DNA of 64,000 nucleotides from Colwellia sp. MB3u-41 (GCF_014076845.1 NZ_JACGUT010000082.1:248001-312000), one strand, 5' to 3'. Numbered from the stretch's first letter, positions 1 to 10,949 are shown. Translations and numbers: made by a program. Notes: generated from the sequence alone by a model not told the origin.

Positions 1-1096
1 ACTCCGCGCAAGTATTCGCAACACAATGCGTTGCATCAGCGTGAGCAGCGTCATGCGCGGCTTTCACCATAGATTGCACAACACTGTCAGAAACAAATAG
101 GCTGTTAAGCATTTGCGCTAAAGTTGTTCCGTTAAATTCTTTTTGTGGTAATAATTTTGCAGCACCACGAGAGACTAAATACATCGCATTTTTTGTTTGA
201 TGGTCGTCAACAGCGTGTGGAAGTGGCACAAATATAGCGGGTTTAGCCGCCATCGCTAATTCTGAGACCGTTAGGGCACCCGATCGACAAACAACGACGT
301 CAGCCCACTGATAAGCAGCAGCCATATCTTCAATAAATTCTGTTACTTTTACTTTGTCTGCTGACAAGCCAAATTTTTTATAACTTTCAAGTACAGCCGT
401 TTGATTATCACGACCTGTTTGATGCCACACATCAATATTTTGCAGCTGGATCTGCTTTAATGCCTGTGGCACTGTATCGTTTAAAATTTTAGCGCCAAGG
501 CTACCACCCACCACTAGCACTTTTTTACTGCTGCTAGGGTTTGTGGGAACAACCGGCGTTAAGGCGGTTATTTCTTTGCGTAACGGGTTACCAACCACTT
601 GAAAAATGACATTACTTGCAAAAGCACTAGGGAATGCGCTTAAGACTTTTGTTGCGATCTTCGCTAAGTAACGGTTTGTCATGCCAGCAACCGCATTTTG
701 TTCATGTAGCACTAAAGGAATATGCATTAACCATGCAGCAAAACCGCCTGGTCCACTCGCATAACCGCCCATACCTAGGACAACATCAGGCTTTATCTTA
801 CGTAATAACCTAATTGACTGTAAAACTGACTGTAATAATTTAAACGGTATTTTAACGCGCTCAAATAAACTTTTATTGCGAATACCCGCAATATTAATAA
901 AAGAAATGTCGAAGCCGTGTTGCGGAACAATGGTTGCTTCCATACGCTTTTCAGTACCAAGCCAATGTATCGTCCAGCCTTGTGCTTTTAGCATTTCTGC
1001 AACGGCTATACCGGGGAAAATATGTCCACCCGTACCACCAGCCATCACTAATAAAGTAGGTGATTTCTTGCTAGTTTTTTCTTCAAATCCAGTCAT
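1..1096 (-). CDS. murG: MurG, lipid II synthase (3' end beyond window)
   Basis: UDP-GlcNAc:undecaprenyl-pyrophosphoryl-MurNAc-pentapeptide GlcNAc transferase, the last cytoplasmic step of lipid II synthesis at the inner membrane face. Reading the minus strand from the ATG at 1096 gives an open frame of 365 codons with no stop before the window edge. It starts MTGFEEKTSK, followed by the N-terminal glycine-rich loop MAGGTGGHIFPG (about residues 18-29), then LGMGGYASGPGG, LHEQNA and VVGGSLGAK, all typical of MurG (GT28). The family is usually about 350-360 residues, so only the very end can be missing. The start overlaps the end of ftsW by 14 nt, as expected for translational coupling in the dcw cluster. 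Identification is secure. Confidence 0.95.
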   Translation of the reverse strand, partial: MTGFEEKTSKKSPTLLVMAGGTGGHIFPGIAVAEMLKAQGWTIHWLGTEKRMEATIVPQHGFDISFINIAGIRNKSLFERVKIPFKLLQSVLQSIRLLRKIKPDVVLGMGGYASGPGGFAAWLMHIPLVLHEQNAVAGMTNRYLAKIATKVLSAFPSAFASNVIFQVVGNPLRKEITALTPVVPTNPSSSKKVLVVGGSLGAKILNDTVPQALKQIQLQNIDVWHQTGRDNQTAVLESYKKFGLSADKVKVTEFIEDMAAAYQWADVVVCRSGALTVSELAMAAKPAIFVPLPHAVDDHQTKNAMYLVSRGAAKLLPQKEFNGTTLAQMLNSLFVSDSVVQSMVKAAHDAAHADATHCVANTCAE

Positions 1097-2378
1097 ATTG
1101 TTCACCCTCCTTATCATGTTCTGTTTTGGGTTTTTCTGCTGTTTTATTGTTCAAGTTATTTTTCTTTATTTTGCTTTTTTTTAATTTTTTCTTAGTGGTT
1201 GCCTGAATACTTTGCAAGCGGATCTCATGATCAATTCTCATTAAGATAAACACCGCCATTGTCATGACTATCATCGAGCTGCCACCGTAACTTAACAACG
1301 GCATAGTTAAACCTTTCGTAGGTACTGCGCCGACACTAGCCCCGACATTAACCGCTGCTTGAAAGCTAATCCAAATACCAATAGCGTAAGCGAAAAAACC
1401 TTCAAAATATTTTTCTTTTTGTAAAGCAATTCTGCCAAGTAATAGTGCTTTAACCACTAACAACATGCTCAATAATAAGATCACGCTTATACCAACAAAA
1501 CCAAATTCTTCTGCTACAACTGCCATCACAAAATCAGTATGTGCTTCAGGCAAATACTCTAATTTTTGAATGCTATTGCCTAAACCTTGCCCAAATATTT
1601 CACCACGGCCATACGCCATTAATGACTGTGTTAATTGATAACCACTACCAAAAGGGTCTTCCCACGGATCTAAAAAGCCAGTAACACGCGCCCAACGATA
1701 AGGAGAAAAATAAGCGAGCGCGGATAATAAACTAATGCCAACGCCAGATACACAAGCAAATTGCCAAAGTTTAGCGCCCGCTAAAAATAGTAAGCCGAAA
1801 GTAGTCACAAACATCACAATAATGGTGCCTAAATCGGGTTGCATTAATAACAATGCGCCGAGTACACCAAAGACAATCAGTGGTTTAGCGAACCCTTTCA
1901 CGTTTTCCATAACTTCATCGCGACGACGTACTAAGTAAGCCGATAAATAGCAAAAGAAAAACAACTTTGCTGGCTCTGCCGCTTGCAGGGTGATCGGCCC
2001 AACAACAATCCAGCGTGTTGACCCATTAACAGTTCGACCAATCACTAAAACCACCATTAAAAGCAAAATACCCACGAGCAACAAATGCCCACTGTGTTTT
2101 TGCCAAAGGCTCATTGGTATACTCATGGTAATAAAAGCAACCATAAGGCTTATACAGATATAGATAAAATGACGTTCTATAAAGTGGAATGGGTCATTAA
2201 ACAATCGCTCTGCAACTGGCATTGATGAACTTGCTACCATGATTAAACCAATCATATACATACTGATCGCAAGTAATAAGTAGCTACGATCAAACGTCGC
2301 GCTACTTTGACTTTGCTCTATTAATAACCATTGTGGCAATTTTATATTATCGAGGCGCGATAAAACGGATGTAGGCAT
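1083..2378 (-). CDS. ftsW: FtsW, septal SEDS glycosyltransferase
   Basis: Polytopic SEDS-family peptidoglycan polymerase that works with FtsI at the septum. The 431-residue protein has about ten hydrophobic segments, starting near residue 31. It carries the extracellular loop PEAHTDFVMAVVAEEFGF, which holds the conserved Asp of SEDS polymerases, and ends with the conserved PLLSYGGSS. After the last membrane segment comes a long, very basic tail (TKKKLKKSKIKKN) of about 45 residues that is not part of the conserved core. Start and stop are fixed by the neighbours: the first base is shared with the murD stop and the end overlaps murG. RodA is the alternative SEDS protein, but position in dcw decides for FtsW. 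Confidence 0.96.
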   Translation of the reverse strand: MPTSVLSRLDNIKLPQWLLIEQSQSSATFDRSYLLLAISMYMIGLIMVASSSMPVAERLFNDPFHFIERHFIYICISLMVAFITMSIPMSLWQKHSGHLLLVGILLLMVVLVIGRTVNGSTRWIVVGPITLQAAEPAKLFFFCYLSAYLVRRRDEVMENVKGFAKPLIVFGVLGALLLMQPDLGTIIVMFVTTFGLLFLAGAKLWQFACVSGVGISLLSALAYFSPYRWARVTGFLDPWEDPFGSGYQLTQSLMAYGRGEIFGQGLGNSIQKLEYLPEAHTDFVMAVVAEEFGFVGISVILLLSMLLVVKALLLGRIALQKEKYFEGFFAYAIGIWISFQAAVNVGASVGAVPTKGLTMPLLSYGGSSMIVMTMAVFILMRIDHEIRLQSIQATTKKKLKKSKIKKNNLNNKTAEKPKTEHDKEGEQYDWI

Positions 2379-3796
2379 TAGTTCACCTCTCCCAATAATT
2401 GAGCTTTACTTTGTAAAGCAATATTATTAACGGCGTTAACAAAAACATCGCCGCGCTCAGCAAAGTTTTTAAACATATCAATGCTGGCACAAGCAGGAGA
2501 AAGTAACACGATATCACCAGATTTAGCGATATCACCTAACGTATTGACCGCTTCTTCAATACTGATAACTTGAGTATTTTTTGTTTGAGCTTGCTTTGCT
2601 AACAAAGCAATCTCATTACCGTCTTTACCTAAGGTAAAAACGTGTTCTACATATTTCGCTATAACCGCTTGTAAAGGGGAAAAATCAGCACCTTTACCTT
2701 CGCCACCTGCAATAACATATAAGTTATTCGTTGCAGACATCATTGCAGCTAAGCCTTCTATTGCCGCCAATGTTGCCCCCACATTGGTTGCTTTAGAATC
2801 GTTAATCCATTGGACATTTTTATAGGTTGAAACGAGCTGACAGCGATGTTCTAAGCTTTTAAATTCAACAAGATGTTCTACCATTTCGTTTATAGACCAA
2901 CCTGCACAGTGTCCCAAGGCTAATACGGCCAAACAGTTCAATGCATTATGTAAACCTGCTATTGGCAGCTTATTCACACCAATAATCGCTGTTGAGCCAA
3001 ACATACATTGTGTTTGCCCATCAATGACATCAAGTCCAAAGTGACCTTGCGTTGCGGGCCCACTTCCAAATGAAATAACATGTTGCACGTTACCCTTAAC
3101 ATGAGTGTTTACATCGTCACGATTAATAACAGCTGTTTGACACTGCGGGTATATACCTTGTTTTATTGCTATATAATTTTCTAAGGTTTTATGACGATCT
3201 AGATGGTCATCACTAATATTTAATACCGCTCCTGCAATCGCTTGCATACTGCGTAACGTTTCTAATTGAAAACTAGAGAGTTCTAAAACTAAGCAGTCGA
3301 GTAATTTTTTTGATTGGTCAAGAACAGGGACGCCAATGTTTCCACCTAATTCAACTTTTTTACCCAGTTTTTGTCCAATAAAAGTTAATAAGGAAACAAC
3401 AGTAGATTTACCATTTGACCCCGTAACCGCGAGAATGGGCGTATTATTGTTTTGACAATAAAGCTCAACGTCACCTGCGACAATGGTATTTTTATTTATC
3501 GTACCAGCGATATCGGCAATATGGGTATCAATACCTGGGCTGACTAATAGAATATCGGCTGAAGCGATAAGCACTTTGTCCCATCGACCTAAAATTAACG
3601 GTATTGATGGAAAATCTTGTTTGAAAACATCAACATTCAACGCGTTTTTTCGACTGTCATTTACCGAGCATGTTAGGCCATTTTCTTTTAAATAACGCAC
3701 ACAAGACAACCCTGTTAATCCTGCACCGAGGACAACAATTTTTTTGGCTGTTAACTGCGCTAATGCTAGCGGAGCTTGTGAGGTTTCTTGTGTCAT
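2378..3796 (-). CDS. murD: MurD, UDP-MurNAc-L-Ala:D-Glu ligase
   Basis: Cytoplasmic ATP-dependent Mur ligase adding D-glutamate to UDP-MurNAc-L-alanine. At 472 residues it is slightly longer than the usual 440-450. Seen in the sequence: an N-terminal Rossmann-like start (VVLGAGLTGLSC, residues 20-31), the ATP-binding loop VTGSNGKSTVVSL near residue 125, the ligase motif LNISDDHLDRH, and NDSKATNVGA in the C-terminal half. It shares one base with ftsW downstream and has a 44-nt gap to mraY upstream, one of the few real gaps in this cluster. Confidence 0.96.
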   Translation of the reverse strand: MTQETSQAPLALAQLTAKKIVVLGAGLTGLSCVRYLKENGLTCSVNDSRKNALNVDVFKQDFPSIPLILGRWDKVLIASADILLVSPGIDTHIADIAGTINKNTIVAGDVELYCQNNNTPILAVTGSNGKSTVVSLLTFIGQKLGKKVELGGNIGVPVLDQSKKLLDCLVLELSSFQLETLRSMQAIAGAVLNISDDHLDRHKTLENYIAIKQGIYPQCQTAVINRDDVNTHVKGNVQHVISFGSGPATQGHFGLDVIDGQTQCMFGSTAIIGVNKLPIAGLHNALNCLAVLALGHCAGWSINEMVEHLVEFKSLEHRCQLVSTYKNVQWINDSKATNVGATLAAIEGLAAMMSATNNLYVIAGGEGKGADFSPLQAVIAKYVEHVFTLGKDGNEIALLAKQAQTKNTQVISIEEAVNTLGDIAKSGDIVLLSPACASIDMFKNFAERGDVFVNAVNNIALQSKAQLLGEVN

Positions 3797-3840
3797 TTTA
3801 TACTTTTATACCTATATTTTTTCACTGAGTTAATAAATAA

Positions 3841-4923
3841 TTAACGAAGTTTTAATGTTGCTAAACCAATGAGTACTAACACTAACGAGATGATCCAAAA
3901 ACGGACAATAACTCTAGGCTCTGGCCAGCCTTTTAATTCGTAATGATGGTGAATAGGCGCCATACGGAAAATACGTTGACCACGTAATTTGTATGATCCA
4001 ACCTGTAAAATTACCGACACCGTTTCCATCACAAAAACACCGCCCATAATAAACAAGACTAATTCTTGACGAACTAACACAGCGATAACACCTAAGGCGG
4101 CGCCCAATGCTAAAGAGCCGACATCGCCCATGAAGACCTGTGCTGGATAAGTATTGAACCAAAGAAAACCTAAACCTGCACCCACAATAGCGGTACAAAC
4201 AACAACGAGTTCACTTGCCATGGCTATATGAGGTATATGTAAATATTCAGAGAAATTTGCATGCCCTGTCATGTAAGCAAATATCGCAAATGCGCCGGCA
4301 ACCATTATTGTTGGCACTATCGCTAAGCCGTCTAAACCGTCGGTTAAATTCACCGCGTTACTTGTACCTACAATGACAAAATAAGTCATTGCCACATAGA
4401 AAATACCCAGTTGAGGTAAGACATCTTTAACAAAAGGAATAAGGAGACTCGTTTCTTCTGGACTTTGTGCAAGAGAATATAAAAACAATGCGGTCGCTAA
4501 ACCCGCGACAGTTTGCCAAAAATATTTCCAGCGAGCGATTAAGCCATTGGCATCTTTTCGGATAACTTTTCTGTAATCGTCAACAAAACCAATAATGCCA
4601 AAGCTGGTGATAACAAACAGCACGACCCAAACATAGGTATTACTTAAGTCTGCCCATAACAAAACACTAACGACAATCGCCGCTAAAATTAAAATCCCGC
4701 CCATGGTTGGCGTACCCGTTTTGACCAAATGGCTTTGGGGACCATCGTCACGAACCACTTGACCCACTTGCATATTTTGTAAATAACGAATCAGTTTAGG
4801 GCCAAAGTATAAAGAAATAATTAACGCTGTTAAGGTACTAACAATGGCACGAAACGTCAGATATGAAAAAACATTAAAAAAACTGTAATACTGTGTTAAA
4901 TATTCACTTAGCCAAACTAGCAT
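3841..4923 (-). CDS. mraY: MraY, phospho-MurNAc-pentapeptide translocase
   Basis: Integral membrane enzyme that transfers phospho-MurNAc-pentapeptide to undecaprenyl phosphate, giving lipid I. The 360-residue length matches the family exactly. Diagnostic stretches are [11 protein letters not shown], the paired aspartates in [22 protein letters not shown], the metal-binding aspartate in [11 protein letters not shown], and the histidine cluster [15 protein letters not shown] near the C-terminus. About ten hydrophobic segments are spread along the length. Its start overlaps the end of murF by 7 nt. Confidence 0.97.
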   Translation of the reverse strand: MLVWLSEYLTQYYSFFNVFSYLTFRAIVSTLTALIISLYFGPKLIRYLQNMQVGQVVRDDGPQSHLVKTGTPTMGGILILAAIVVSVLLWADLSNTYVWVVLFVITSFGIIGFVDDYRKVIRKDANGLIARWKYFWQTVAGLATALFLYSLAQSPEETSLLIPFVKDVLPQLGIFYVAMTYFVIVGTSNAVNLTDGLDGLAIVPTIMVAGAFAIFAYMTGHANFSEYLHIPHIAMASELVVVCTAIVGAGLGFLWFNTYPAQVFMGDVGSLALGAALGVIAVLVRQELVLFIMGGVFVMETVSVILQVGSYKLRGQRIFRMAPIHHHYELKGWPEPRVIVRFWIISLVLVLIGLATLKLR

Positions 4924-6329
4924 GAACTTTTCTCCGATGAATTGTGTTCTAAAGTTGACGAAGAGAGATCTGCATTTTTACGCCAGTTAATAATATCTTG
5001 CACTACATTTTCCATACGGGCGCTACGTGAACCTTTAACTAAAATAGAGATCGTTTGTTGTTCATTTTCCAACAAAGAAATTAAGCAACACATTAATGGT
5101 GTTCTTTCACTGAAGTGGTGTCCCTGAAAAGCATCTGCTGAGCTTTGACTCAACACACCAATGGTGAGTAATTCATCAATTTTACAGTGTTTAGCATACT
5201 CGCCCACTTCTTGATGATAACCACGCGCTTGCGCGCCTAATTCACCCATATCACCCAAAATAAGGATGCGACGACCAGAATAACTTGCCAGTAAGTCGGT
5301 GGCGGCTTTTATTGATTCAACATTCGCGTTGTAAGTGTCATCAATTAATTTAAACGTTGGTGTTAACTGATGTAAGTTCAATCGCCCTTTCACTGTCAAC
5401 ATTTCTGCCAGGCCCAAACGAATATCATCAAGGCTTGCACCAAATTCTAAAGCAATGGTTGCTGCCGCTACGGCATTACAAACATTGTGTTTACCGGGCA
5501 CTGTTAATTCAATAAATGTATTGCCGTAATAGGTATGTAAAGTGAAGCTTGCACAACCGTTATCGTCGAACACCGCATCACTAGAAAAGCAGTCAGCGGC
5601 TTGTTCGCAGGAAAATGTTCTCACCTTTTTATCGGTTAAGCGCCATTGCCATTTATTAGCCAATTTACAATCTTGATTATAAAGTGCCACGCCATTACTG
5701 TTTAGCCCTTCGAAAATCTCACCTTTAGCGCGCGCAACACCAGATAAATCGCCAAAACCTTCTAAATGAGCCGCCGCAATATTATTAATAATGGCGACAT
5801 CAGGCTTCACTAATGCTGTGGTATAAGCTATTTCACCCATGTGATTTGCGCCTAATTCAACAACGGCAAAGTCATGTTGTGGTTCAAGACGTAATAAAGT
5901 CAATGGCACGCCAATATCATTATTAAAATTACCGTTTGTTGCTAATACTTTGCCTAAACGCGACAAAATAGCAGCGACCATTTCTTTAACCGTGGTTTTA
6001 CCGCTACTACCAGTGATAGCAACCGTTTTAGGAGCAACTTTTTCTTTTACATAAGCCGCTATTTTGCCTAATGCTATGTAGGTATCGCTTACAATAATTT
6101 GAGGGATGTCAATTTCACATTGATGATCAACAATAACGGCTTCACAGCCGAGTAAAATGACCTGTTCAAGAAAGCGGTGAGCATCGAAATTAGGTCCTTT
6201 TAATGCAAGGAACAATTCACCTTTAACTAAAGCTCGGCTATCAGTATTGATACTATTAATAGTAATATCTTTTCCAACAAGCTTGCCATCAACGGCCAGC
6301 GCTATTTCAGCTAAGCATAATGGGATCAT
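4917..6329 (-). CDS. murF: MurF, UDP-MurNAc-tripeptide D-Ala-D-Ala ligase
   Basis: Cytoplasmic ligase that adds the D-Ala-D-Ala dipeptide to UDP-MurNAc-tripeptide. The 470-residue protein has the ATP loop [14 protein letters not shown] near residue 107, the central motif [15 protein letters not shown], the ligase histidine region [11 protein letters not shown], and [14 protein letters not shown]. The last 25 residues are serine-rich and poorly conserved. It overlaps murE by 4 nt upstream and mraY by 7 nt downstream, so translation is probably coupled on both sides. Confidence 0.96.
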   Translation of the reverse strand: MIPLCLAEIALAVDGKLVGKDITINSINTDSRALVKGELFLALKGPNFDAHRFLEQVILLGCEAVIVDHQCEIDIPQIIVSDTYIALGKIAAYVKEKVAPKTVAITGSSGKTTVKEMVAAILSRLGKVLATNGNFNNDIGVPLTLLRLEPQHDFAVVELGANHMGEIAYTTALVKPDVAIINNIAAAHLEGFGDLSGVARAKGEIFEGLNSNGVALYNQDCKLANKWQWRLTDKKVRTFSCEQAADCFSSDAVFDDNGCASFTLHTYYGNTFIELTVPGKHNVCNAVAAATIALEFGASLDDIRLGLAEMLTVKGRLNLHQLTPTFKLIDDTYNANVESIKAATDLLASYSGRRILILGDMGELGAQARGYHQEVGEYAKHCKIDELLTIGVLSQSSADAFQGHHFSERTPLMCCLISLLENEQQTISILVKGSRSARMENVVQDIINWRKNADLSSSTLEHNSSEKSSC

Positions 6330-7909
6330 AAAATAGCTCCGACAATTTCATTTTTTTGTTGGTAACGTTCATAAATTGATTTGATAAATTCACGTTCGTT
6401 ATAGTTAATTTTTTCTTTACCCGCAACGATATACTCTTCATGGCCTTTACCGGCAAGCAAGACCATGTCATCAGCTTTAGCTTTTGCTAATGTGGCTACA
6501 ATAGCCAATTCACGGTCAAGTAAAACGGTAACATCCTCAGGTTTAATACAACCTGCAAGCATATCAACGACAATATCTTCAGCTTGTTCTGTTCTTGGAT
6601 TATCAGTCGTAAACACGAGATGGTCAGCACACTTTTCCGCGGCTTGCGCCATCAGTGGCCGCTTACCTTTGTCTCGGTCACCACCGCAGCCAAAAACCAC
6701 CCATAAATCGCCGATACAATGATGACGACAAGCATCTAATGCACTTTTCAAAGCATCAGGTGTATGTGCATAGTCAACGATAGTGGTCGCCTTTTCATGG
6801 GCTTTGAAGGTTTCCATACGTCCAACAATGGGGGTTAACGATTTAACCGCAACGGCTATATCACTTAATAAGATATTTTTGCTCATTAAAACAGCAATAG
6901 CAGCAAGTAAATTTTCAATATTGAAATCGCCAATTAATACACTTTCAATTTTTTGTTCACCCAGATGCGTATTCAGTGTGAATTTAACACCACTCGCATC
7001 CGTTTTAATATTGCAAGCTTGTGCATAAGCTGAAAATTTCGAAATAGCTAACGATTTACCATAAACAATAGTAGTTTGTTTATTTGACCAATGGGCTAAC
7101 CAATACTGAGCTTGCTCGTCGTCACCGTTTATAATCGCTATTTGCGCAGCATCATGGCTAAAAATCTTGTATTTAGCGTTAGCATAGTTGGCCATTGTTT
7201 TATGGTAATCAAGATGATCGCGTGACAAGTTAGTAAATACCGCAATATCGAGTAAGTTGGACATAACACGTTGCTGTTCAAGCGCATGAGAAGATATTTC
7301 CATAGCCACATTTTTGCAATGGTCAGCCGAAAACTCAGCCATTAACTGATGCAACTGTGTCGCAGCTGGTGTAGTGTTCTCAACTGCTTGTAGTGATTCA
7401 ATTTGTCCAGCGCCATTCGTACCTATAACAGCCGTTCTTTGTTGGCAGCTCGCTAATAATTTTGAAATTATTTGACTGGTACTGGTTTTGCCATTCGTGC
7501 CAGTAATACCTATTACTGTCATCGTTTGTTGTGGATTTTGATAATAAGCTTTTGAGAAAGCAAAAAGTTGTTCATTGAGCTTATAAAAATAGACTTGTGG
7601 TATTTTTTTGGCTGAGTCTGCTTTGGTTAGATAAACAATCTGACCATGCTGCGCTGCATCTGTGCATTCAGCGATAACGAAAGCCCCCTTTAAAGAGACG
7701 GCATTAGCAATGTAATCATTGCCATTTTGCTGACTTCCTATCACCGCACAAAACACGTCGCCTGCTTTTAATTTACGCGTGTCGTTAACTAAATCGCCCA
7801 AGCTAAGAGGAAAGTCTGTTTGTTCTGCCAACCGTTCTGTCGGTAAATTAAACGCCTTTAAAACAGCAAAAAATTTCGTTTGGCTCAATGAAAAAGTAAA
7901 ATCAGGCAT
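6326..7909 (-). CDS. murE: MurE, UDP-MurNAc-tripeptide synthetase (meso-DAP type)
   Basis: Cytoplasmic ligase adding the third peptide residue to UDP-MurNAc-L-Ala-D-Glu. The 527-residue protein carries the ATP loop GITGTNGKTSTSQ near residue 134, the motif NLSRDHLDYHKTM, the FGCGGDRDKGKRP stretch, and DNPRTE. DNPR is the binding motif known for enzymes that use meso-diaminopimelate rather than lysine, so substrate choice follows from the motif. It is somewhat longer than the usual 490-500 residues. Overlaps: 8 nt with ftsI, 4 nt with murF. Confidence 0.96.
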   Translation of the reverse strand: MPDFTFSLSQTKFFAVLKAFNLPTERLAEQTDFPLSLGDLVNDTRKLKAGDVFCAVIGSQQNGNDYIANAVSLKGAFVIAECTDAAQHGQIVYLTKADSAKKIPQVYFYKLNEQLFAFSKAYYQNPQQTMTVIGITGTNGKTSTSQIISKLLASCQQRTAVIGTNGAGQIESLQAVENTTPAATQLHQLMAEFSADHCKNVAMEISSHALEQQRVMSNLLDIAVFTNLSRDHLDYHKTMANYANAKYKIFSHDAAQIAIINGDDEQAQYWLAHWSNKQTTIVYGKSLAISKFSAYAQACNIKTDASGVKFTLNTHLGEQKIESVLIGDFNIENLLAAIAVLMSKNILLSDIAVAVKSLTPIVGRMETFKAHEKATTIVDYAHTPDALKSALDACRHHCIGDLWVVFGCGGDRDKGKRPLMAQAAEKCADHLVFTTDNPRTEQAEDIVVDMLAGCIKPEDVTVLLDRELAIVATLAKAKADDMVLLAGKGHEEYIVAGKEKINYNEREFIKSIYERYQQKNEIVGAIL

Positions 7910-9680
7910 CTGCTTGCTCCTGTTTCGCTTTCGCTACCAGTTTACCTTTACTTTCTGTCGGTCTATTTTCAGCAACACGTTTTGCGTCAGGTGCAATATT
8001 CAATACCCGTAGTGCGCCCTTCATGACTCTTGAAAAGACAGGAGAAGCGACTTCACCGCCGTGGTATAAATCACCGCCAGGTTCATTGATCACCACCACA
8101 ACAACAATAGCGGGATCAGAAATAGGCGCCATACCCGCAAAGAGTCCAACGTACTCATTACCGTAACCACCCGCAAAAGCTTTAATAGCAGTGCCAGTTT
8201 TACCACCAACACGATAACCTTCTACTTTAGCATTTGAAGTATGTTCATCAACAACGTGCTCTAGCATCCCTACAACTTCTTGACTAGATTGCTGCGAGAA
8301 AACACGTACATCACGTAGCGGTATAGTATCAAGGGTACCTTGCTTAATAATAGTCAGTGGTTTTTTAATACCGCCATTAGCTAATGTTGAATAAAACCTT
8401 GCCAGTTGTATAGGAGTAACAGCAACCCCATGCCCCCATGACAAAGTGGCTAGTTCAAATTCAGACCAACGATGGCGATTATGCATAATACCAGAGCTTT
8501 CACCGACCAAGCCCACGCCAGTTTGTTCGCCAAACCCTGCATCAAAAAACTTATTAAGTAAAAATTCTTTTGGTACAGAAAGGGCTAACTTAGTGGTACC
8601 CATATTTGATGAATGCACTAAAATATCAGTAACACTTAATTTTCCACGGTTAATCGTATCACCTACACGACGTCCGCCTAAGCGCATCCAACCTGGGCTG
8701 GTATCAATAATGCTATCCGCTTTAACTGAGCCGAACTCTAATGCAGTTAATGCGGTTAATGGTTTTAAAGTAGAACCTGGCTCATAAAAGTCGGTAATCG
8801 CTCGGTTTCGAAAACGATGAATTGCCGTATTTCGGCGATTATTAGGATTATAAGACGGGCTATTAACCAATGCTAAAATTTCGCCCGTATGAACATTCGT
8901 AACAACAACGGACCCTGACGATGCTTTAAATGCTTTTACGGCACCTTTCAATTCTTTGTAAGCAATCGCTTGTATTCGTTGGTCAATACTTAATACGATA
9001 TCTTTAGGCTGAGTAGATGCTTGTTCAGAAAGAATTTCTATTTTGCGACCTTTCGCATCTTTACGGTATTTTTTTTCACCATCGGTACCGGTGAGTAATT
9101 GATCATAAACATGTTCAACGCCCTCAATACCTTTATCATCAACATTGGTAAAGCCCACAACATGAGCACTAATTTCTCCTGACGGATAAAAACGTTTTGA
9201 TTCTTTACGTAAATGAATGCCCGGTATTTTAAGTTCTTTGATATATTTAGCCATAGCGGGCGACACTTTACGTTCAACGTAGACAAATCGTTTGCTTGGA
9301 TTTTTAATGATCTGTTCAGTCAATTTATTTACATTACGCCCTAAAACATCAGCAAGTGCTTGCCAATGTTCTTTCATTGCGAGGGCATTATTTTCCATAA
9401 CTATTTTAGGATCAGCCCAGACGGTTTCAACAGGTACACTTATTGCTAATTCACGGCCATTACGATCGACAATTGAACCTCGTTGTACCGTATGAGCTGC
9501 CGTGCGTAATGAACGCATATCCCCTTGTTTTTTCAACATGTCAGGTTCAATGATTTGAATATATGCACTACGGGCCAGTAATCCCACATAGACAAACACA
9601 ATTAAGCCTAGCACCACGTAAAAACGCCATGCCACCGAAATTTGCTGTTTGTCTGGTTGTTTCTTCACTAACTTGCTCAT
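7902..9680 (-). CDS. ftsI: FtsI (PBP3), septal peptidoglycan transpeptidase
   Basis: Division-specific class B penicillin-binding protein. A single membrane anchor lies at about residues 18-38 (WRFYVVLGLIVFVYVGLLA), followed by the periplasmic dimerisation domain and the transpeptidase domain. All three active-site motifs are visible: STLK with the catalytic Ser303 in EPGSTLKPL, SSN in VHSSNMGTTK, and KTGT in VGGKTGTAI. The length of 592 residues is normal. The gene overlaps ftsL by one base and murE by 8 nt. Its place after ftsL separates it from the elongation enzyme PBP2. Confidence 0.97.
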   Translation of the reverse strand: MSKLVKKQPDKQQISVAWRFYVVLGLIVFVYVGLLARSAYIQIIEPDMLKKQGDMRSLRTAAHTVQRGSIVDRNGRELAISVPVETVWADPKIVMENNALAMKEHWQALADVLGRNVNKLTEQIIKNPSKRFVYVERKVSPAMAKYIKELKIPGIHLRKESKRFYPSGEISAHVVGFTNVDDKGIEGVEHVYDQLLTGTDGEKKYRKDAKGRKIEILSEQASTQPKDIVLSIDQRIQAIAYKELKGAVKAFKASSGSVVVTNVHTGEILALVNSPSYNPNNRRNTAIHRFRNRAITDFYEPGSTLKPLTALTALEFGSVKADSIIDTSPGWMRLGGRRVGDTINRGKLSVTDILVHSSNMGTTKLALSVPKEFLLNKFFDAGFGEQTGVGLVGESSGIMHNRHRWSEFELATLSWGHGVAVTPIQLARFYSTLANGGIKKPLTIIKQGTLDTIPLRDVRVFSQQSSQEVVGMLEHVVDEHTSNAKVEGYRVGGKTGTAIKAFAGGYGNEYVGLFAGMAPISDPAIVVVVVINEPGGDLYHGGEVASPVFSRVMKGALRVLNIAPDAKRVAENRPTESKGKLVAKAKQEQADA

Positions 9681-9991
9681 TATAGTTGAATGATGACTTC
9701 CGAATTAATATTCGGTCTTTTCATCTGTAATAATTTACTGGCTTTGCTTTCTATTGTGCTGTGCTCAGCTAGGCTGTTTTGCTCTAATAATAAATTCCGC
9801 CATTCAATATCTAATTCATCTCGCTCTGTTAATAATATTTCCAAACCACTGGTGGTTTGACGATTTAAATGGGTAAAGTAAATCACCGAAAATGCTGACA
9901 TCACGACCACCAGCAACAACAAATATGTAAATATATATCGTTGAATGTCATAAAGAATATCAAGTGGCAGTACCATTTTCGAGTTTGCCAT
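9680..9991 (-). CDS. ftsL: FtsL, cell division protein
   Basis: Small bitopic division protein that forms a periplasmic complex with FtsB and FtsQ. One hydrophobic segment near residues 17-37 (YIFTYLLLLVVVMSAFSVIYF) is followed by a heptad-like coiled coil (TLLERDELDIEWRNLLLEQ region). I chose the ATG at 9991 (MANSKMVLPLD), giving 103 residues. An in-frame GTG at 10006 lies only 2 nt from the rsmH stop, and neither start has a clear Shine-Dalgarno. FtsL is poorly conserved in sequence, so the call rests on topology and on its place between rsmH and ftsI. Confidence 0.88.
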   Translation of the reverse strand: MANSKMVLPLDILYDIQRYIFTYLLLLVVVMSAFSVIYFTHLNRQTTSGLEILLTERDELDIEWRNLLLEQNSLAEHSTIESKASKLLQMKRPNINSEVIIQL

Positions 9992-10007
9992 AACTATAAC
10001 AACCACA

Positions 10008-10949
10008 TTAATGCGGTAATCTCATTGCAACCCGCATGACTGAGCTTCGTGAACGTTTATTTTCTTCCACTTCACTTTCACTAGGTTTTAGTCTTCGACC
10101 AATCAAGGCTAATTTTTTACCTTTATTGAGTTCCTCTTCACTAATAGGTAAACCCCGAGGAACTTTCTTTCCTTGAGAGTGCTTTTTCATAAACTGCTTC
10201 ACAAGGCGGTCTTCTAAAGAATGGAAGCTAATGACCACTAAACGGCCATTTTCAGCAAGTACGGAAAGCGATGCAGCCAGCACTTTTTCAATTTGCTCTA
10301 ACTCACTATTAATATAAATGCGGATAGCTTGAAAGCTACGTGTCGCGGGATGCTTTTTGATTTCGCGTTGTGGCGCAGTCGTTTGAATAATCTTCGCTAA
10401 TTGGCTGGTACGGGTATAAGGTATTTCTTCACGAGTATCAACAATTGCGTTAGCAATTCGCCAGGCATGCTTTTCTTCACCGAAGGTACGTAGTACCCAA
10501 GTAATGTCTTCAACATCAGCCACCGCTATCCATTCGGCAGCTGTTTGACCCCGTGTAGTGTCCATACGCATATCCAGTGGGCCATCTTTCATAAAGCTAA
10601 AGCCACGTTCTGCTTCGTCAAGTTGCGGCGAAGACACGCCTAGGTCAAGTAAAATACCGTCAACTTTTTCAAGTAACTGATGTTTTTCTGCAATGCTTTC
10701 TAAATCAGCAAAACCTTCGTGCTCAATAGTAAATCGAGCATCATCAGCAAATTTCTCAGCCGCTTTAATCGCGGTGAGATCTCTATCAATAGCGATGAGT
10801 CGCCCATTTTCAGAAAGCTGAGAAAGAATAAGCGCTGAATGGCCGCCTCGGCCAAAAGTGCAGTCGATATAGGTACCATTGGGGTTAATAGCGAGTCCGG
10901 CTACTGCTTCGTCAAGCAATACCGAGATATGTGAATTATCTAATTTCAT
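10008..10949 (-). CDS. rsmH: RsmH (MraW), 16S rRNA m4C1402 methyltransferase
   Basis: SAM-dependent N4-methylation of 16S rRNA C1402. The sequence begins [19 protein letters not shown], matching the N-terminus of the family. It has the SAM-binding stretch [12 protein letters not shown], then [20 protein letters not shown] and [11 protein letters not shown], and a C-terminal [13 protein letters not shown] placed the start at the ATG at 10949 because family members begin just before the HTTVLLDEAV-like motif. In-frame TTG (10979) and ATG (10964) codons upstream would add 10 or 5 residues. About 314 residues. Confidence 0.95.
   Translation of the reverse strand: MKLDNSHISVLLDEAVAGLAINPNGTYIDCTFGRGGHSALILSQLSENGRLIAIDRDLTAIKAAEKFADDARFTIEHEGFADLESIAEKHQLLEKVDGILLDLGVSSPQLDEAERGFSFMKDGPLDMRMDTTRGQTAAEWIAVADVEDITWVLRTFGEEKHAWRIANAIVDTREEIPYTRTSQLAKIIQTTAPQREIKKHPATRSFQAIRIYINSELEQIEKVLAASLSVLAENGRLVVISFHSLEDRLVKQFMKKHSQGKKVPRGLPISEEELNKGKKLALIGRRLKPSESEVEENKRSRSSVMRVAMRLPH

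Noticed and set aside
876-1184. 102-residue plus-strand ORF
   Set aside because: It is antisense to the murG start and ftsW end, both of which are certain.
3914-4198. 94-residue minus-strand ORF
   Set aside because: It is a different frame of mraY, rich in Arg and Cys, with no family features.
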